DNA from: Siphonobacter curvatus
GTDB lineage: Bacteria; Bacteroidota; Bacteroidia; Cytophagales; Spirosomataceae
Length of the DNA stretch: 64,000 bases
Assembly (NCBI RefSeq): GCF_002943425.1
Contig: NZ_PTRA01000006.1
Span: 62,001 to 126,000 of the forward strand
Direction: 5' to 3'
This document shows positions 36,344 through 46,236 of the stretch, one piece after another. A program made the translations under genes and the position numbers. The notes beneath the pieces are model-generated. The model worked only from the letters and a program-made list of their open reading frames with translations, was not told the origin of the DNA and searched no databases. Each line of letters opens with the position of its first letter. Position 1 is the stretch's first letter.

Positions 36344-37244
36344 ACCTAGTATCCTTGACGCAAAAGATTCGATTTTCCCCTCTAAATGTCATTGGTAATG
36401 TAATTTTTTATCCCTCATAAGTGCGGAAAATAATCTACACAGCCCTGATTCTCAGCGAAAGATGACTTAAACCTCCTGAACATACTATTGTTTTGAATTT
36501 TTTTGATTTTGATATGAACAAATCAAATAATTTTATGAAAAGTAGAGGTAAACGCTTGCAGAACTTAAAGAGCTAGTTAATTTTATTCACCATTTCTCAA
36601 GCGAGTCCTTTGAGCGATCTTCATGTAAGTTATACTAAAAACATTTAGTTCTGACCGGAGGATTCGGTTCAAGGCTTGGTATCATCTTTTATTTACTGAT
36701 TCGTAAGCAAAAGATAAACGTTTTTTTACTCCTTCCTTCAATCTCAGCAAGTAATACAATAATCTGATACAGAAGCTTTCTGGAAGATGAGCCTGCCAGC
36801 AATACCGACTAGAGATGACTTTGAATTAACAGACCCGCATGGAAACTTAGTCTGGAGCCGTAAGACCCATTCCATTAGCCACTACCAGGTTGTGTCCATT
36901 ACTGAAAAGCGTATACACCACTATTTACTATAAGCTATTTAATAAATGAAATAAGCGTAATCGCTTGTTAACATCCTTTCTATCGAAACAACTTACCGCC
37001 GCCATCGGGAGTGTTGCCGGTTCTTCGCATGCCTTACGCATGCTATGTTTATCCGTTTTGTTTCTTTGTTAACTTCATGCGTATAGTGATAAACGTTAGT
37101 GTTAATACAGGCACTGATGTACTGAATTTCCGTGGAGTTTACTGAAACCGAAGCTGCTTTGTAACTGCACCTTGTCTGCTCAAGGTCAGAACTGTATTGC
37201 CCTTTGCTGATCAAATCTACCTACTATCAAAACGAATACATCTG
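36344..37244. other. Long AT-rich non-coding region before the beta-helix lipoprotein gene
   Basis: About 900 bp without a convincing gene on either strand. It must hold the promoters of the divergent genes at 36343 and 37245, but I find no clear TAnnTTTG box. No repeats or RNA gene recognised. Confidence 0.5.
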
Positions 37245-38720
37245 ATGAAGTCTTCATTTGCTACCCAAATGGTATCCCTACTAGGCATTGCCATGCTTTT
37301 TACGCAGTGCCAGAAGGACGAACGAGTAGCTCCGCATGCTACGACGCTGTCGTCAACCGTGAAATCCATGAGTTTGGATGAAATCCGGGCCATCCGTACG
37401 AACCTGGCTCCGGACAGTATTTACCTGACGGATCAGGGAAAACAGGGCCTTTTTAAATTAGTCAGTACGGATAAAAAAAGTACGGACAATACGGGTATTA
37501 CCCTGGTTACCAGCAACGGGTTACGCTACAAGCGGGCGTTTACCGGTGCTGCCAATGCCACCTGGTTTGGCGTAAGTACGACCGATTCGGATATTGGGCC
37601 GGAGCTACAGGAGGCTGTCAATGCTCACAACGTAGTAACGATCCCCGACGGAGCGTATTCGCAGGTGACGAAAGTGATTCTGCGTAGTAACGTAACCATC
37701 AAAGGAAACCCCGGTAAGGTAACGCTGAAACTCAACGGACCCGGGTATATTTCCTTCCAGAACTTCTGGAGTGAACAACAACTGGAAAACATTACCATCG
37801 ACGGGATCAACTGGGAGGTCTCTTCAACGGCAAAAGTCGTAGGTTCGTACGGACCCATTACCATTGACGGCCCGACGGTGAAAAATCTGTTGGTACAAAA
37901 TTGCCAGAGCATCCACACGTCGAAAACGGCCAACGTAAACTGGTTTTTCCTGAAAGTATCTCCGGGTAAATCGACCGATAACATCATCGTTCGGAATAAC
38001 TACGCCCGGGGTGGACGCATGGGCGTCGAGTTTCTGGCTCAACGATTACCGCAGAAATACCTCGGTAAGAACATTACGGTATCAGGAAACCGATTTGAGA
38101 AATGCAGCTTTGGTATCTCGATTGCCGGTTCATTCGACAACGTAACCGTCGATGCCAACTACCTGAAGGATTGCCCGACTTACGGCGTAGAATTTGCCGG
38201 ATGGTTGCATAACTCGACCTTATCGAATAACCGTTTTGAAGGAAAATTTTCGGATTTATTCGCCGGAAACTGGGAAAACGATGGCGACGGGACTATTGGA
38301 GAGGGTACTCACATGTATGGTAACCGTACCATTGGCACCTGCACGGGCAAATGGACGATTCGGAATGGTTTCAATATGCTGATGGAAAACAATTACATCA
38401 ATATGACGGGTGTACTGGACCTGACGGGATCGACCAAAAATGCTCAGATTACGGGTAATAAAATTATTAGTACGACTGAAAACAAAGTAATCCAGATCAA
38501 CTACGTGGGGAACCTGCGTTTCATTAATAACTACATCAGCAATGAAAATGTAAAAAATAGCTGGCTGGTGATTATCGTAAACGGAGCCGGAGCGACGAAC
38601 AATCTTTTCACGAACAATATAATCGTGAAAAGCTCAGGGGGGTATGTTGGCTACGGAAACGGTGCCAGCATTAAGTTCTATAATAACTATGACAAAGACG
38701 GGAACTTGATTTCGCTTTAA
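37245..38720 (+). CDS. Right-handed beta-helix lipoprotein (pectate-lyase-like fold), left flank of EPS locus
   Basis: 491 residues from ATG 37245, the codon that begins the lipoprotein signal MKSSFATQMV...FTQC. A conserved N-terminal part (IYLTDQGKQGLFKL, LVTSNGLRYKR, IGPELQEAVNAHNVVTIPDG) is followed by many short beta-helix turns with Asn ladders (NNYARGGRMGVEF, NRFEKCSFGISI, NNRFEGKFSDLF). It is a paralogue of the gene at 53159-54622. Such folds occur in lyases, hydrolases and epimerases that act on polysaccharides; catalytic residues are not evident. Its place beside the exopolysaccharide operon suggests modification or trimming of that polymer. Confidence 0.8.
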   Translation: MKSSFATQMVSLLGIAMLFTQCQKDERVAPHATTLSSTVKSMSLDEIRAIRTNLAPDSIYLTDQGKQGLFKLVSTDKKSTDNTGITLVTSNGLRYKRAFTGAANATWFGVSTTDSDIGPELQEAVNAHNVVTIPDGAYSQVTKVILRSNVTIKGNPGKVTLKLNGPGYISFQNFWSEQQLENITIDGINWEVSSTAKVVGSYGPITIDGPTVKNLLVQNCQSIHTSKTANVNWFFLKVSPGKSTDNIIVRNNYARGGRMGVEFLAQRLPQKYLGKNITVSGNRFEKCSFGISIAGSFDNVTVDANYLKDCPTYGVEFAGWLHNSTLSNNRFEGKFSDLFAGNWENDGDGTIGEGTHMYGNRTIGTCTGKWTIRNGFNMLMENNYINMTGVLDLTGSTKNAQITGNKIISTTENKVIQINYVGNLRFINNYISNENVKNSWLVIIVNGAGATNNLFTNNIIVKSSGGYVGYGNGASIKFYNNYDKDGNLISL

Positions 38721-38740
38721 TCGAAACGTTTATAAGAATA

Positions 38741-38778
38741 AATTAAAAAGGGCACCTCTTGAGGTGCCCTTTTTAATT
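38741..38778. terminator. Bidirectional terminator between beta-helix gene and EPS operon
   Basis: A perfect 18-bp stem (38741-38758 with 38761-38778) with a 2-base gap, A-run left and T-run right. The right arm contains the stop codon of the GT-C gene. Confidence 0.9.
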
Positions 38779-40335
38779 GAACGTACATTCCAGCAGGCGA
38801 TGCCCGTTGATGTCCATGGGTAGCTGGCGAACCACTTTGATCTGGTGGGAGTCAATGAAGTTTTCCATCTGGTAATGACTCGCTTCATCGACTACGTAGA
38901 AATGCGGAAAATTCGCCTTGGTAAACTCTTTAGCCGGAGTCAGTCCCGGTACCTGGTATTTATCCCGAACCGATTTAAGAATCTTGTGTTCGACGGTAGC
39001 ACTGAGAATATTAGTCGGTACCGCAGCCGTGGGCCAATGAATCAGGTAATGCACCGGTTGCGGAAACTTATGAAACCAAAGGGGGAGAAAGTAATCGGCC
39101 GTTTCAACAAAAACCGGATACCGAGGGTCCAGTTGCGGTAGATAGGAGAGAATGCCCTTCGGAAAGTGAACGATTTTTCGATTCTGATAGAATACAAAGG
39201 CTCCGATCAGTAGAGCATACAAGGGGGCGAGTCGATACCAGCCCGACAGCTTGGGGGGCGTATAGAATTGATAAAAGGCGTACATCAACTGAAAAATAAC
39301 TAACAGATGATTCGGCCACAGGTACCGGCTAATGAAAACCGATGTATGTACCAGACTCACCCCAAGCGAAATCAGAATGGTACTGAAATAGATAAAGCCC
39401 GACAGGAGATAAAACTGAAACGCCGCATCCGTACGAAAAGCCGCGTATCCATCTCTGCGTTTTTTACGAAGGATGAAAACGAAAAGAAAAGCCAAGGCAA
39501 AAAAGCGGAGGTAGGGCAGAAAGGAAAACCAGCTACGTTGTTCGAGCGAATACGAAAGCGTAGGGCTTAGCTCACCGATGGTAGTAAAGAAGCTTTCCCA
39601 AGTGGGAAGTGGAATCCAGGAGTGAGGTTTCCCAGCTTCGGTCTGGATCTGAAAACTAGTAAACCAAAACGCCGCCCACAGAAGTAGTGTAATCAAGTGA
39701 GCCGCCATCGGCCAGACATACGCCGCTTGCCGCGACCAGAGCCAAAGCAAAAAAAAGAAAGCTCCCGAAGCCGCGAGGTAAAACAGGCCAAAATTGTGCG
39801 TCAAACTCAGGCCCAGTCCCAGCAGTACAAAGAGCCCCAGCAAACGACGATTATGCGGTTCGGCAATCAGGCGATGAAGTACGATAAAGTAGGGCAGACT
39901 AATCAGAAAAAACAGGGCATAAGAGCGAACCTGCGTTGCTAAGGTTAAGTTGAGGTAGGTGAAGGCGGCAATCAGGGTAATGAGCAGAAAGTTGAACAGC
40001 GGCGTACCCAATAGGGTCGTGCTGTACCAGAAAAACAAAGCCATCGTCAGAGCAAAAAAGACGATGGATACCATTCGTAAAAACTGAAAGTCGAGCGAAA
40101 TAGCGTGTCCCAGTATCCAATACACATTCACAAATAGGGGAGGGTTGGCGTCCATCCCGCTTACCAGAGCATCGTTAGCATGGGCTAGCGAAGGGTCCGA
40201 AACGAGCAGATAACTCAGTACCTCATCCATCCACAACCAGTGATCTTTAAAAAATAAAGAAAGGATCAGGCTCAGCGAAAAGATCAAAAAGATCCCGATA
40301 CTGAACGGTAGCGTTTGAGTAGATATACGATTCAT
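38773..40335 (-). CDS. Multi-pass GT-C-type glycosyltransferase (ArnT/PMT-like)
   Basis: 520 residues with about 11 hydrophobic helices up to residue 400 and a soluble C-terminal part. The first extracytoplasmic loop has an acidic motif in HWLWMDEVLSYLL, the typical DE or DD site of GT-C enzymes, and GMDANPPLFVNVYW follows as in GT39/GT83-like proteins. It would transfer a sugar from a polyprenyl-phosphate donor at the periplasmic face, perhaps as a side branch of the exopolysaccharide. Last gene of the operon. Donor and acceptor are unknown. Confidence 0.8.
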   Translation of the reverse strand: MNRISTQTLPFSIGIFLIFSLSLILSLFFKDHWLWMDEVLSYLLVSDPSLAHANDALVSGMDANPPLFVNVYWILGHAISLDFQFLRMVSIVFFALTMALFFWYSTTLLGTPLFNFLLITLIAAFTYLNLTLATQVRSYALFFLISLPYFIVLHRLIAEPHNRRLLGLFVLLGLGLSLTHNFGLFYLAASGAFFFLLWLWSRQAAYVWPMAAHLITLLLWAAFWFTSFQIQTEAGKPHSWIPLPTWESFFTTIGELSPTLSYSLEQRSWFSFLPYLRFFALAFLFVFILRKKRRDGYAAFRTDAAFQFYLLSGFIYFSTILISLGVSLVHTSVFISRYLWPNHLLVIFQLMYAFYQFYTPPKLSGWYRLAPLYALLIGAFVFYQNRKIVHFPKGILSYLPQLDPRYPVFVETADYFLPLWFHKFPQPVHYLIHWPTAAVPTNILSATVEHKILKSVRDKYQVPGLTPAKEFTKANFPHFYVVDEASHYQMENFIDSHQIKVVRQLPMDINGHRLLECTFN

Positions 40336-40384
40336 GAGGACACGGTTTGGTGGGAAGAATAGGGCGGTAATACCTACAGGTACT

Positions 40385-41584
40385 TTAGGCCAGTACAGCC
40401 GCTGACTCCGTCACGCCGTAAGTCTGGTAAATCTCAAGGTATTGCCGGGCTACCGTCTCTAGGGGGAATCGGGCCCGTACCATTTCCAGTCCTTGTTGAG
40501 ACAGTCGTCTGTACAAAGCGGCGTCCGTCAGTAACTGATGCATGGCCTCGGTCATCGCTTCGACTTTAGTAACATCTACCAGCAGCCCACCGTCCTGTAC
40601 CACCCAGGGGACGGCTCCACTGTCTTTCCCGGCCACAACCGGAATGCCGTAACTCATGGCTTCCACGAGTACCATCCCGAACGACTCTTCCAGCGAACTA
40701 TGCAGCACGAACGTACTCCGGGAAATATTCTCCAGTACCGTTGAATACTTCGTTGTGCCCATAAAGACGACATTAGAAATGCCCTGTTCTCGGCAGAATA
40801 CTTCCGCTTCTTTTCCGGGTTCAAAGGCGGTACCCATGGCCCATAACTCGGCATTAGGGTGCCGTTGAAGCAATGCCTTAAAAGACAGGAGAGCATTGAT
40901 ATTATTCTTCCGGTCGTCCCAGCCATTCACGACGACGCTGATGATGGGTTTCGTGACGGGGGCCGGTTCGCCCAGTTGGTCGGGTAAGGTTACTGGATTA
41001 GGTACGACCAGTACTTTTTGCGAAGCCCAGTGACTGACCGAATCGGCCATGTAGGGTGATACGGCCGTAAACCAGAGACCCTTGCGAAATACCTGCCGGG
41101 CCATCAGGAGCAGGAAAAAACGGTTGAGGGTACGAACGTAATTGAAAATTACCTGGGCGTTGTCGTGTATTGTAATAATGGCGTTGGAGGTGTATGACAA
41201 GGCCGCCATCGCAAATTCGTAGGTCCAGTGTGCATGTACCACTTCCGGCTGAAAGCGATCCAGAATTTCCCGCATTCGCCGCCGCTCGAACCGGTAAAAG
41301 TCCAGGTTACGACCGATACGTTTGCCATTGGGGCGAAAGATCCGTTGTCGGCAGGGCACGACCACGTAGGTAAGCAATCCATCTTCCAGAATAAAAGACG
41401 GCTCGTCCGCACTCAGCGTATCGTCGTGGGTAATCGCCAGGACCCGATGGCCCATGTTGAGATACGCCTTGATTAAATTGGTGATGAGCGGTGCCCCCTC
41501 ACGGCCCTTAGGATAGGAGGGCTGAATAGCGGAGGCCGGAAGTAAATCCCGGGTAGCGATAAAGCCTAGGATAGCAATGTGCAT
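40385..41584 (-). CDS. GT4-family glycosyltransferase
   Basis: 399 residues from ATG 41584 (MHIAILGF, the first beta strand); a TTG 12 bp upstream is less likely. GT-B fold with the nucleotide-sugar domain at about 200-380. The EX7E motif is in LEESFGMVLVEAMSYGIPVV, followed by the GAVPWVVQDGGLLVD loop. It adds one sugar to the lipid-linked repeat unit on the cytoplasmic side. One of three GT4 enzymes in the operon. Confidence 0.88.
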   Translation of the reverse strand: MHIAILGFIATRDLLPASAIQPSYPKGREGAPLITNLIKAYLNMGHRVLAITHDDTLSADEPSFILEDGLLTYVVVPCRQRIFRPNGKRIGRNLDFYRFERRRMREILDRFQPEVVHAHWTYEFAMAALSYTSNAIITIHDNAQVIFNYVRTLNRFFLLLMARQVFRKGLWFTAVSPYMADSVSHWASQKVLVVPNPVTLPDQLGEPAPVTKPIISVVVNGWDDRKNNINALLSFKALLQRHPNAELWAMGTAFEPGKEAEVFCREQGISNVVFMGTTKYSTVLENISRSTFVLHSSLEESFGMVLVEAMSYGIPVVAGKDSGAVPWVVQDGGLLVDVTKVEAMTEAMHQLLTDAALYRRLSQQGLEMVRARFPLETVARQYLEIYQTYGVTESAAVLA

Positions 41585-41631
41585 GGTTTCGTCCAATAGA
41601 AAATGAAAGAAAACGACTTTTGAAGTACCAT

Positions 41632-42903
41632 TTAAGACGCGGATACCTGAACCGATGAATGGGAAGCCGAAGGCTGCATGAGAGTCGGGTACAGTTCATC
41701 CACAAAACGGCGAATTTTCTGGTCCCAGATCAGTTCTTTGGCGATTTCGTAACCAGCCAGCCCCATTTGTCGGCGTTCATCGGGATGGGCCGCCATCCAT
41801 TCCACGCCACGGGCCAGAGCATCTACCACTTCCGTTTCATTCGTAACCGGAACTTTGATGCCGTTACTACCATTCACTAATTCGCCCTGACCGTGTAAAT
41901 CCAGCGTCAGAATCGGCATACAGTACGACATGGCTTCTACCAACTGGTGCGGACAGGAATCTCGTAAACTGGTAAAAAACAGAACGTCCGAATCAATGTA
42001 GTACTGTTTCATCTGATCGTACGAAACTTGTCCCACCCAATTGACGCGGTTTTCGACGCCGTAAGTTTGGACGTATCCGGGAATGTGCTCGACCATTTCA
42101 CCTTGCCCACCCACAATCGTAAGCCGTACTGAAAGCTTAGGATCAACTTTACTCAGGGCTTGAATAGTCAATTCCAAAGCCTTACGGGGCAGCATCCGAC
42201 CCGTCCAAAGCAGTTCGAGGGTTGCCTTAGGCGGATGAGCGGTGACTTCGCGGGGGAGAAAATTCAAAGCCATACCTACATCCCAAATACGCTCAATGGG
42301 TTGGGTCGGTCGTAATCGCCGGACCAGATCATACGTATCATTATTGGTAACAATGACCAGATCGGCTTTTTTCAACATTCGGAAATACGCGGGATTGGTA
42401 TACTCCAGCACTTTGCCGACAATATCCCGCATCCATTCGCGGGTCCAGTGCGAGCCAAAGTAGCGTTTAAGAGCTTTGGGAGCCCGCTGGCCGCCACCAG
42501 CGGGTCCAAAGATGAGAGGCTTACCTAGTTTATACAGGAAGCTTCCCAGTTGCAAACTGCCATACGTGGCATGATGAATCAAATCAAAGTTGTGTTGCTG
42601 GTCGAGTTTCCTCGCCATCTGATACGCCGCCCATTGCCAGTACAGGTAATGGAAATACATACCGATGAGTCCTTTCCAGCAAAATTTATCTACCCAGGCC
42701 GGTACTCGTACGTAATGAACCCGCAGGTTGGGATAGAATCCATCCGCCAGAATCGGATCGATTCGGTCTTTCCCATCAACTAGCGTCAGGCAGTGTACTT
42801 CCAATCCGCTAGTACTGAGATGAGTGGCGTAGTTCCAGCCGTTGCCCTGCTCAGAGCCCATGTTAGGAATACAGGCGTAGGCCGACAGAAGTATCTTTTT
42901 CAT
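41632..42903 (-). CDS. GT4-family glycosyltransferase
   Basis: 423 residues. N-terminal KILLSAYACIPNMGSEQGNGW is a common opening of GT4 enzymes in polysaccharide loci. GPAGGGQRAP lies in the linker, ELLWTGRMLPRKALEL starts the donor domain, and the EX7E region reads FFTSLRDSCPHQLVEAMSY with Arg-Asp in place of the first Glu-Glu, while the second Glu is kept. Cytoplasmic, builds the repeat unit. It lies 5 bp after the GT2 gene in the operon. Confidence 0.86.
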   Translation of the reverse strand: MKKILLSAYACIPNMGSEQGNGWNYATHLSTSGLEVHCLTLVDGKDRIDPILADGFYPNLRVHYVRVPAWVDKFCWKGLIGMYFHYLYWQWAAYQMARKLDQQHNFDLIHHATYGSLQLGSFLYKLGKPLIFGPAGGGQRAPKALKRYFGSHWTREWMRDIVGKVLEYTNPAYFRMLKKADLVIVTNNDTYDLVRRLRPTQPIERIWDVGMALNFLPREVTAHPPKATLELLWTGRMLPRKALELTIQALSKVDPKLSVRLTIVGGQGEMVEHIPGYVQTYGVENRVNWVGQVSYDQMKQYYIDSDVLFFTSLRDSCPHQLVEAMSYCMPILTLDLHGQGELVNGSNGIKVPVTNETEVVDALARGVEWMAAHPDERRQMGLAGYEIAKELIWDQKIRRFVDELYPTLMQPSASHSSVQVSAS

Positions 42904-42908
42904 AGGGC

Positions 42909-43793
42909 TTACAAGGGTTTCATTAATCGCATTTTACGCAGGAAAAATCCGGCACAAATGCGTCCGACGTCGAAGCAGAAGTAAACGAGTTTAGTCTTGG
43001 AATGGTCAATGGCAAAGTTGTAGCGAACCTTCAGATTCGTTGGCGACTTGATGGACGTGAAGCTCTCGATAAATTGCTTGGTCGTAATCATCCGTTCCAC
43101 CTGAATGCCGCTAGCACTCACGAATTCCTGTACTACGCTTTTCACATCGACAATCAGCGGATACCCGGCTTTTTTTGCCCGAACTGAGAAATCGATGTCG
43201 GACATGTAATGAATGTATTTCTTGGAATCGAACAGGCCGATTTTTTCGAATACTTCCATCGGAATCAGCGTGCCGCGTCCGGGTAGTGAATCCGAGACCA
43301 CGTGATCGGTACGGCGAACGAGCTCCTGATAATCGAAGTTATAATCTTCGGCCATGTGACGGCCCCCGGCCAGGTACAGCTCACAGACGGTACCGCAGAA
43401 TTCAAGTTTATTTGGCTCGTCGCTGTTGACACTGACTGAACCGACGAGACAGGGCTGAAACCGGTCGTACGCATTCAGGAGCGATTGCAGGTAATCCGGC
43501 TCCATTTTGGTATCGTCGTTGAGCGTCAATACAAAGTTTGCCTCACTGCGATCCTGATGTTGCAGGGCGTACCGAATGCCCCAGTTGGTGGCTTCCGTCC
43601 ACCATAGACTTCCGTCACCCGTCAGAACAATCGTCTCCGGAAATTTTTCCTGGATCATTTCCGCCGTACCATCCGAGGAACCGTCATCCACGACAATGGC
43701 CTGAAAATTACGGTACGTTTGAGCCGACAAACAGGCCAGGCATTGTTCGGTGAACGCTTTTCGGTTATGGACGGGGATGACAACACTAATCAT
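42909..43793 (-). CDS. GT2-family glycosyltransferase
   Basis: 294 residues, GT-A fold. ISVVIPVHNRKAFTEQCL starts the nucleotide-binding half, VVDDGSSDGT holds the first Asp pair, and TLNDDTKMEPDYL has the DxD-like metal site. FDSKKYIHYMSDIDFSVRAK carries the acceptor-side acidic motif. Rhamnosyl- or galactofuranosyl-transferase-like by look. Its start overlaps the stop of the upstream Wzy-like gene by 4 bp, so the two are translationally coupled. Confidence 0.87.
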   Translation of the reverse strand: MISVVIPVHNRKAFTEQCLACLSAQTYRNFQAIVVDDGSSDGTAEMIQEKFPETIVLTGDGSLWWTEATNWGIRYALQHQDRSEANFVLTLNDDTKMEPDYLQSLLNAYDRFQPCLVGSVSVNSDEPNKLEFCGTVCELYLAGGRHMAEDYNFDYQELVRRTDHVVSDSLPGRGTLIPMEVFEKIGLFDSKKYIHYMSDIDFSVRAKKAGYPLIVDVKSVVQEFVSASGIQVERMITTKQFIESFTSIKSPTNLKVRYNFAIDHSKTKLVYFCFDVGRICAGFFLRKMRLMKPL

Positions 43794-45031
43794 ACGGGTT
43801 GGGAATTAATAGTTTCTTCGGATAGAATGACAAGCTCGGGTTCGGAAGGCGATTCGAAGTCCTCCGACTCGTTGGGGTAAAGGGCGTAATACATTGCCAA
43901 GCCCACAAAACCCCAGAAGTACACGGGTAATTGGTACGAAATGCTGAAAAACAGTCCACTGATGAGAAAGCCAAACAGTGTGGATTGCTCGGTCGTGAAA
44001 ACCTCGTTGCGGCGGTACATAACCACCAGCGTTCCCACAATCAAGAGCATATTCAGGAAAAGGCCCACGGCTCCGTAGTTGTACAGCATATCGATGTACT
44101 GTGAGTGAATGATGGTGCCTTTTTCGGGAAAATCTTCGTTCTCCATGATCTCGCCCCGGTCGTACCCTTCGTACCGCCAGCCGAGCAGCAAGCGGTCCGG
44201 AATCTTGCTGAGGTAAAACTCTGACTGTTCGAGTCGCCAGCTACCAGTTTCATCTTCCTTGGGATCGAGAATCCCTCCGACGTTGTCGAGGAAAGCCTGC
44301 GTTTTGGCTTCGGGTAGCAGCGTAACCGCCGGAGCCAATAAGCCAAGCATTACTAAAAAGGTACCGAACGTTTTGCCGAGCGGTAAAGCCTGTTCCGTAA
44401 TTTTTCCAAACAAGCCAAACACCACCAGCAGAAAGGCAGCCGCACCCGCCGCCGAGATGACCGAGCGGTGCAACAGAAAAACAATGAGTGCGAAGGTCAG
44501 TACGGATTTAAAAAAGTCGGAGAGCCGGTGTTCCCGTAGGTACGTGATCATGTAGTACAGGAAGGGAATGGTCAGGTACAGGGCTTCGGGAGCGGTAACC
44601 GTACGGCTTTCGGAGGTCAGGCTGTACGAGAAAATTTGCCCGAGGAAAATCTGATTAATCAGGTAAAAGCTAAAAATCAACCAGTTGGCATACTTGAGTT
44701 TAAACGGTCGGGCCTGCGTAGCCACGTAGTACGTAACCATTGCCAGTCCACTATAAAAAAACCGCTTGATGACGAAGTACGAATACATCCACGTACCGTA
44801 GAGGTACTTCGATTCGAGTACGAGCAGGACGACGCCCAGCAACATCGGCCAGGCCATTACTTTAAAAAAAGTAGGATAATGTAAGTAACAAACCACCAGG
44901 GCGGGTATGCCGATGAGGGCGACCACGTTGGTAAGTTTATCCAGAAAGGGGCTCAGCGTATTGCCCCCGTGACTGAGAGCACTGACCCCAAACAGGAGTA
45001 CAAATAAAAGAATGCGATAAATCCAGACCAT
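43790..45031 (-). CDS. Wzy-like polysaccharide polymerase / O-antigen ligase family membrane protein
   Basis: 413 residues with 10-12 predicted TM helices and one large periplasmic loop (about 225-320; GSWRLEQSEFYLSKIPDRLL), the topology of Wzy and WaaL proteins. PDRLLLGWRYEGYDRG resembles the loop motif around the catalytic Arg/His of this superfamily. In a locus with Wzx, Wzc and an initiating transferase, the polymerase role is more likely than ligase. It would join flipped repeat units at the periplasmic face. Confidence 0.82.
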   Translation of the reverse strand: MVWIYRILLFVLLFGVSALSHGGNTLSPFLDKLTNVVALIGIPALVVCYLHYPTFFKVMAWPMLLGVVLLVLESKYLYGTWMYSYFVIKRFFYSGLAMVTYYVATQARPFKLKYANWLIFSFYLINQIFLGQIFSYSLTSESRTVTAPEALYLTIPFLYYMITYLREHRLSDFFKSVLTFALIVFLLHRSVISAAGAAAFLLVVFGLFGKITEQALPLGKTFGTFLVMLGLLAPAVTLLPEAKTQAFLDNVGGILDPKEDETGSWRLEQSEFYLSKIPDRLLLGWRYEGYDRGEIMENEDFPEKGTIIHSQYIDMLYNYGAVGLFLNMLLIVGTLVVMYRRNEVFTTEQSTLFGFLISGLFFSISYQLPVYFWGFVGLAMYYALYPNESEDFESPSEPELVILSEETINSQPV

Positions 45032-45058
45032 ACAAAGGCTTGTGGGCGGTTCGACCTA

Positions 45059-46216
45059 TTAAACGGGAATGGCTTGTGCCGTGACCAGCAACGGCTCCTG
45101 AGCCGTTTGCCGGTAAAAAGTAATCAACTCGTTGACCGACTTGCGGTGATTGAATTTGTAATCAGCGTGAATGGCCTGAGCTTCGGCCAGACTTGCTCGT
45201 CTGTCGGCTTCGAAATAGGGAGCAATTTCGCTGGCCAGACTCCGGGCGTCAGTACCCCGCAATGGTCCATTCGATTCGGGCAACATTTCTGGGATACCTC
45301 CCACGGGCAAAGCCAGTACGGGCGTTTGGACCGCGAAAGCCTCGATGATCGAGTACGGACAGTTATCATTCAGGGCCGTATGAATATACAGGTCACTCTG
45401 AGCGACGAGCTGCCAGGGAGCGGTGTGCCGTCCGTAAAATTTCACCTGTTCTTTCAGACCCAGCGTTTCGGCGAGCTGCTCATACTCCTGCCGTTTGGGA
45501 CCATCGCCAATCAGCCAGATGTTGAAATTGGAAAGGTTACGTGAGCGTAGTTCGTGACCAATTTCAATTAGCAGTTTCTGGTTTTTCCGTTCATCGATAT
45601 GCCCTACATTCGTAATGGTCAGGGTAGGGGAGGGAGTCCGGGAAACGGACACTCCTTCGAGTTGCACCGTATTCGGCAGTACGCGTTTAGTAATGTCTTC
45701 GGGCAACAGGTGCCGCGACTGGGTATAAGCGTAGTTGGAAACGAATACGTAATTCTTCACGTACGAGAACAGGTATTGGTACCAGGCCGTCAGTTGGCGG
45801 GTAAACGAGGGCTTCAAGGCATACGCTAGTACCAGTTCCTTCACCGGATCATCGTTGAAATGACAGGTCAGTACAATGGGCGTCCGGCGGCCCAGGGCCA
45901 GGTAAGCGGCAACGCCCGAGCGTACATCCTGAGCGTGGATCAGGTCGATACCCGCATTCCGATGTTTACGAGTTGCCAGGTACAAACCCGTGAAATAGGC
46001 AAACTCATCGTACACGACCCAGGAGGCTCCTCCCAGCGGACGCATGATGCGTTTGAGTACGCCGAGCACTTTCTTCCAGACGGTAGGTGTATGTGAGGCA
46101 TCCACTTGCGTCACCTGCACGCCTTCGCGGGTCAGATCCTTGGCCAGCGTTCGGCAGTAGGTAACCACGCCCGAGGGCGAGGTAGGAACGAGGAAAGTAG
46201 CGATTAATACGTTCAT
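45059..46216 (-). CDS. GT4-family glycosyltransferase
   Basis: 385 residues, GT-B. N-terminus MNVLIATFLVPTSPSGVVTY, donor domain from NVGHIDERKNQKLLIEIG, IWLIGDGPKRQEYEQLAETL, and ALNDNCPYSIIEAFAVQTPV in place of the EX7E region (first Glu replaced by Asn-Asp, second kept). Adds a sugar to the growing repeat unit in the cytoplasm. It is located between the flippase and polymerase genes. Confidence 0.86.
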   Translation of the reverse strand: MNVLIATFLVPTSPSGVVTYCRTLAKDLTREGVQVTQVDASHTPTVWKKVLGVLKRIMRPLGGASWVVYDEFAYFTGLYLATRKHRNAGIDLIHAQDVRSGVAAYLALGRRTPIVLTCHFNDDPVKELVLAYALKPSFTRQLTAWYQYLFSYVKNYVFVSNYAYTQSRHLLPEDITKRVLPNTVQLEGVSVSRTPSPTLTITNVGHIDERKNQKLLIEIGHELRSRNLSNFNIWLIGDGPKRQEYEQLAETLGLKEQVKFYGRHTAPWQLVAQSDLYIHTALNDNCPYSIIEAFAVQTPVLALPVGGIPEMLPESNGPLRGTDARSLASEIAPYFEADRRASLAEAQAIHADYKFNHRKSVNELITFYRQTAQEPLLVTAQAIPV

Positions 46217-46236
46217 GGCGTGGTCGGTTGAAATCG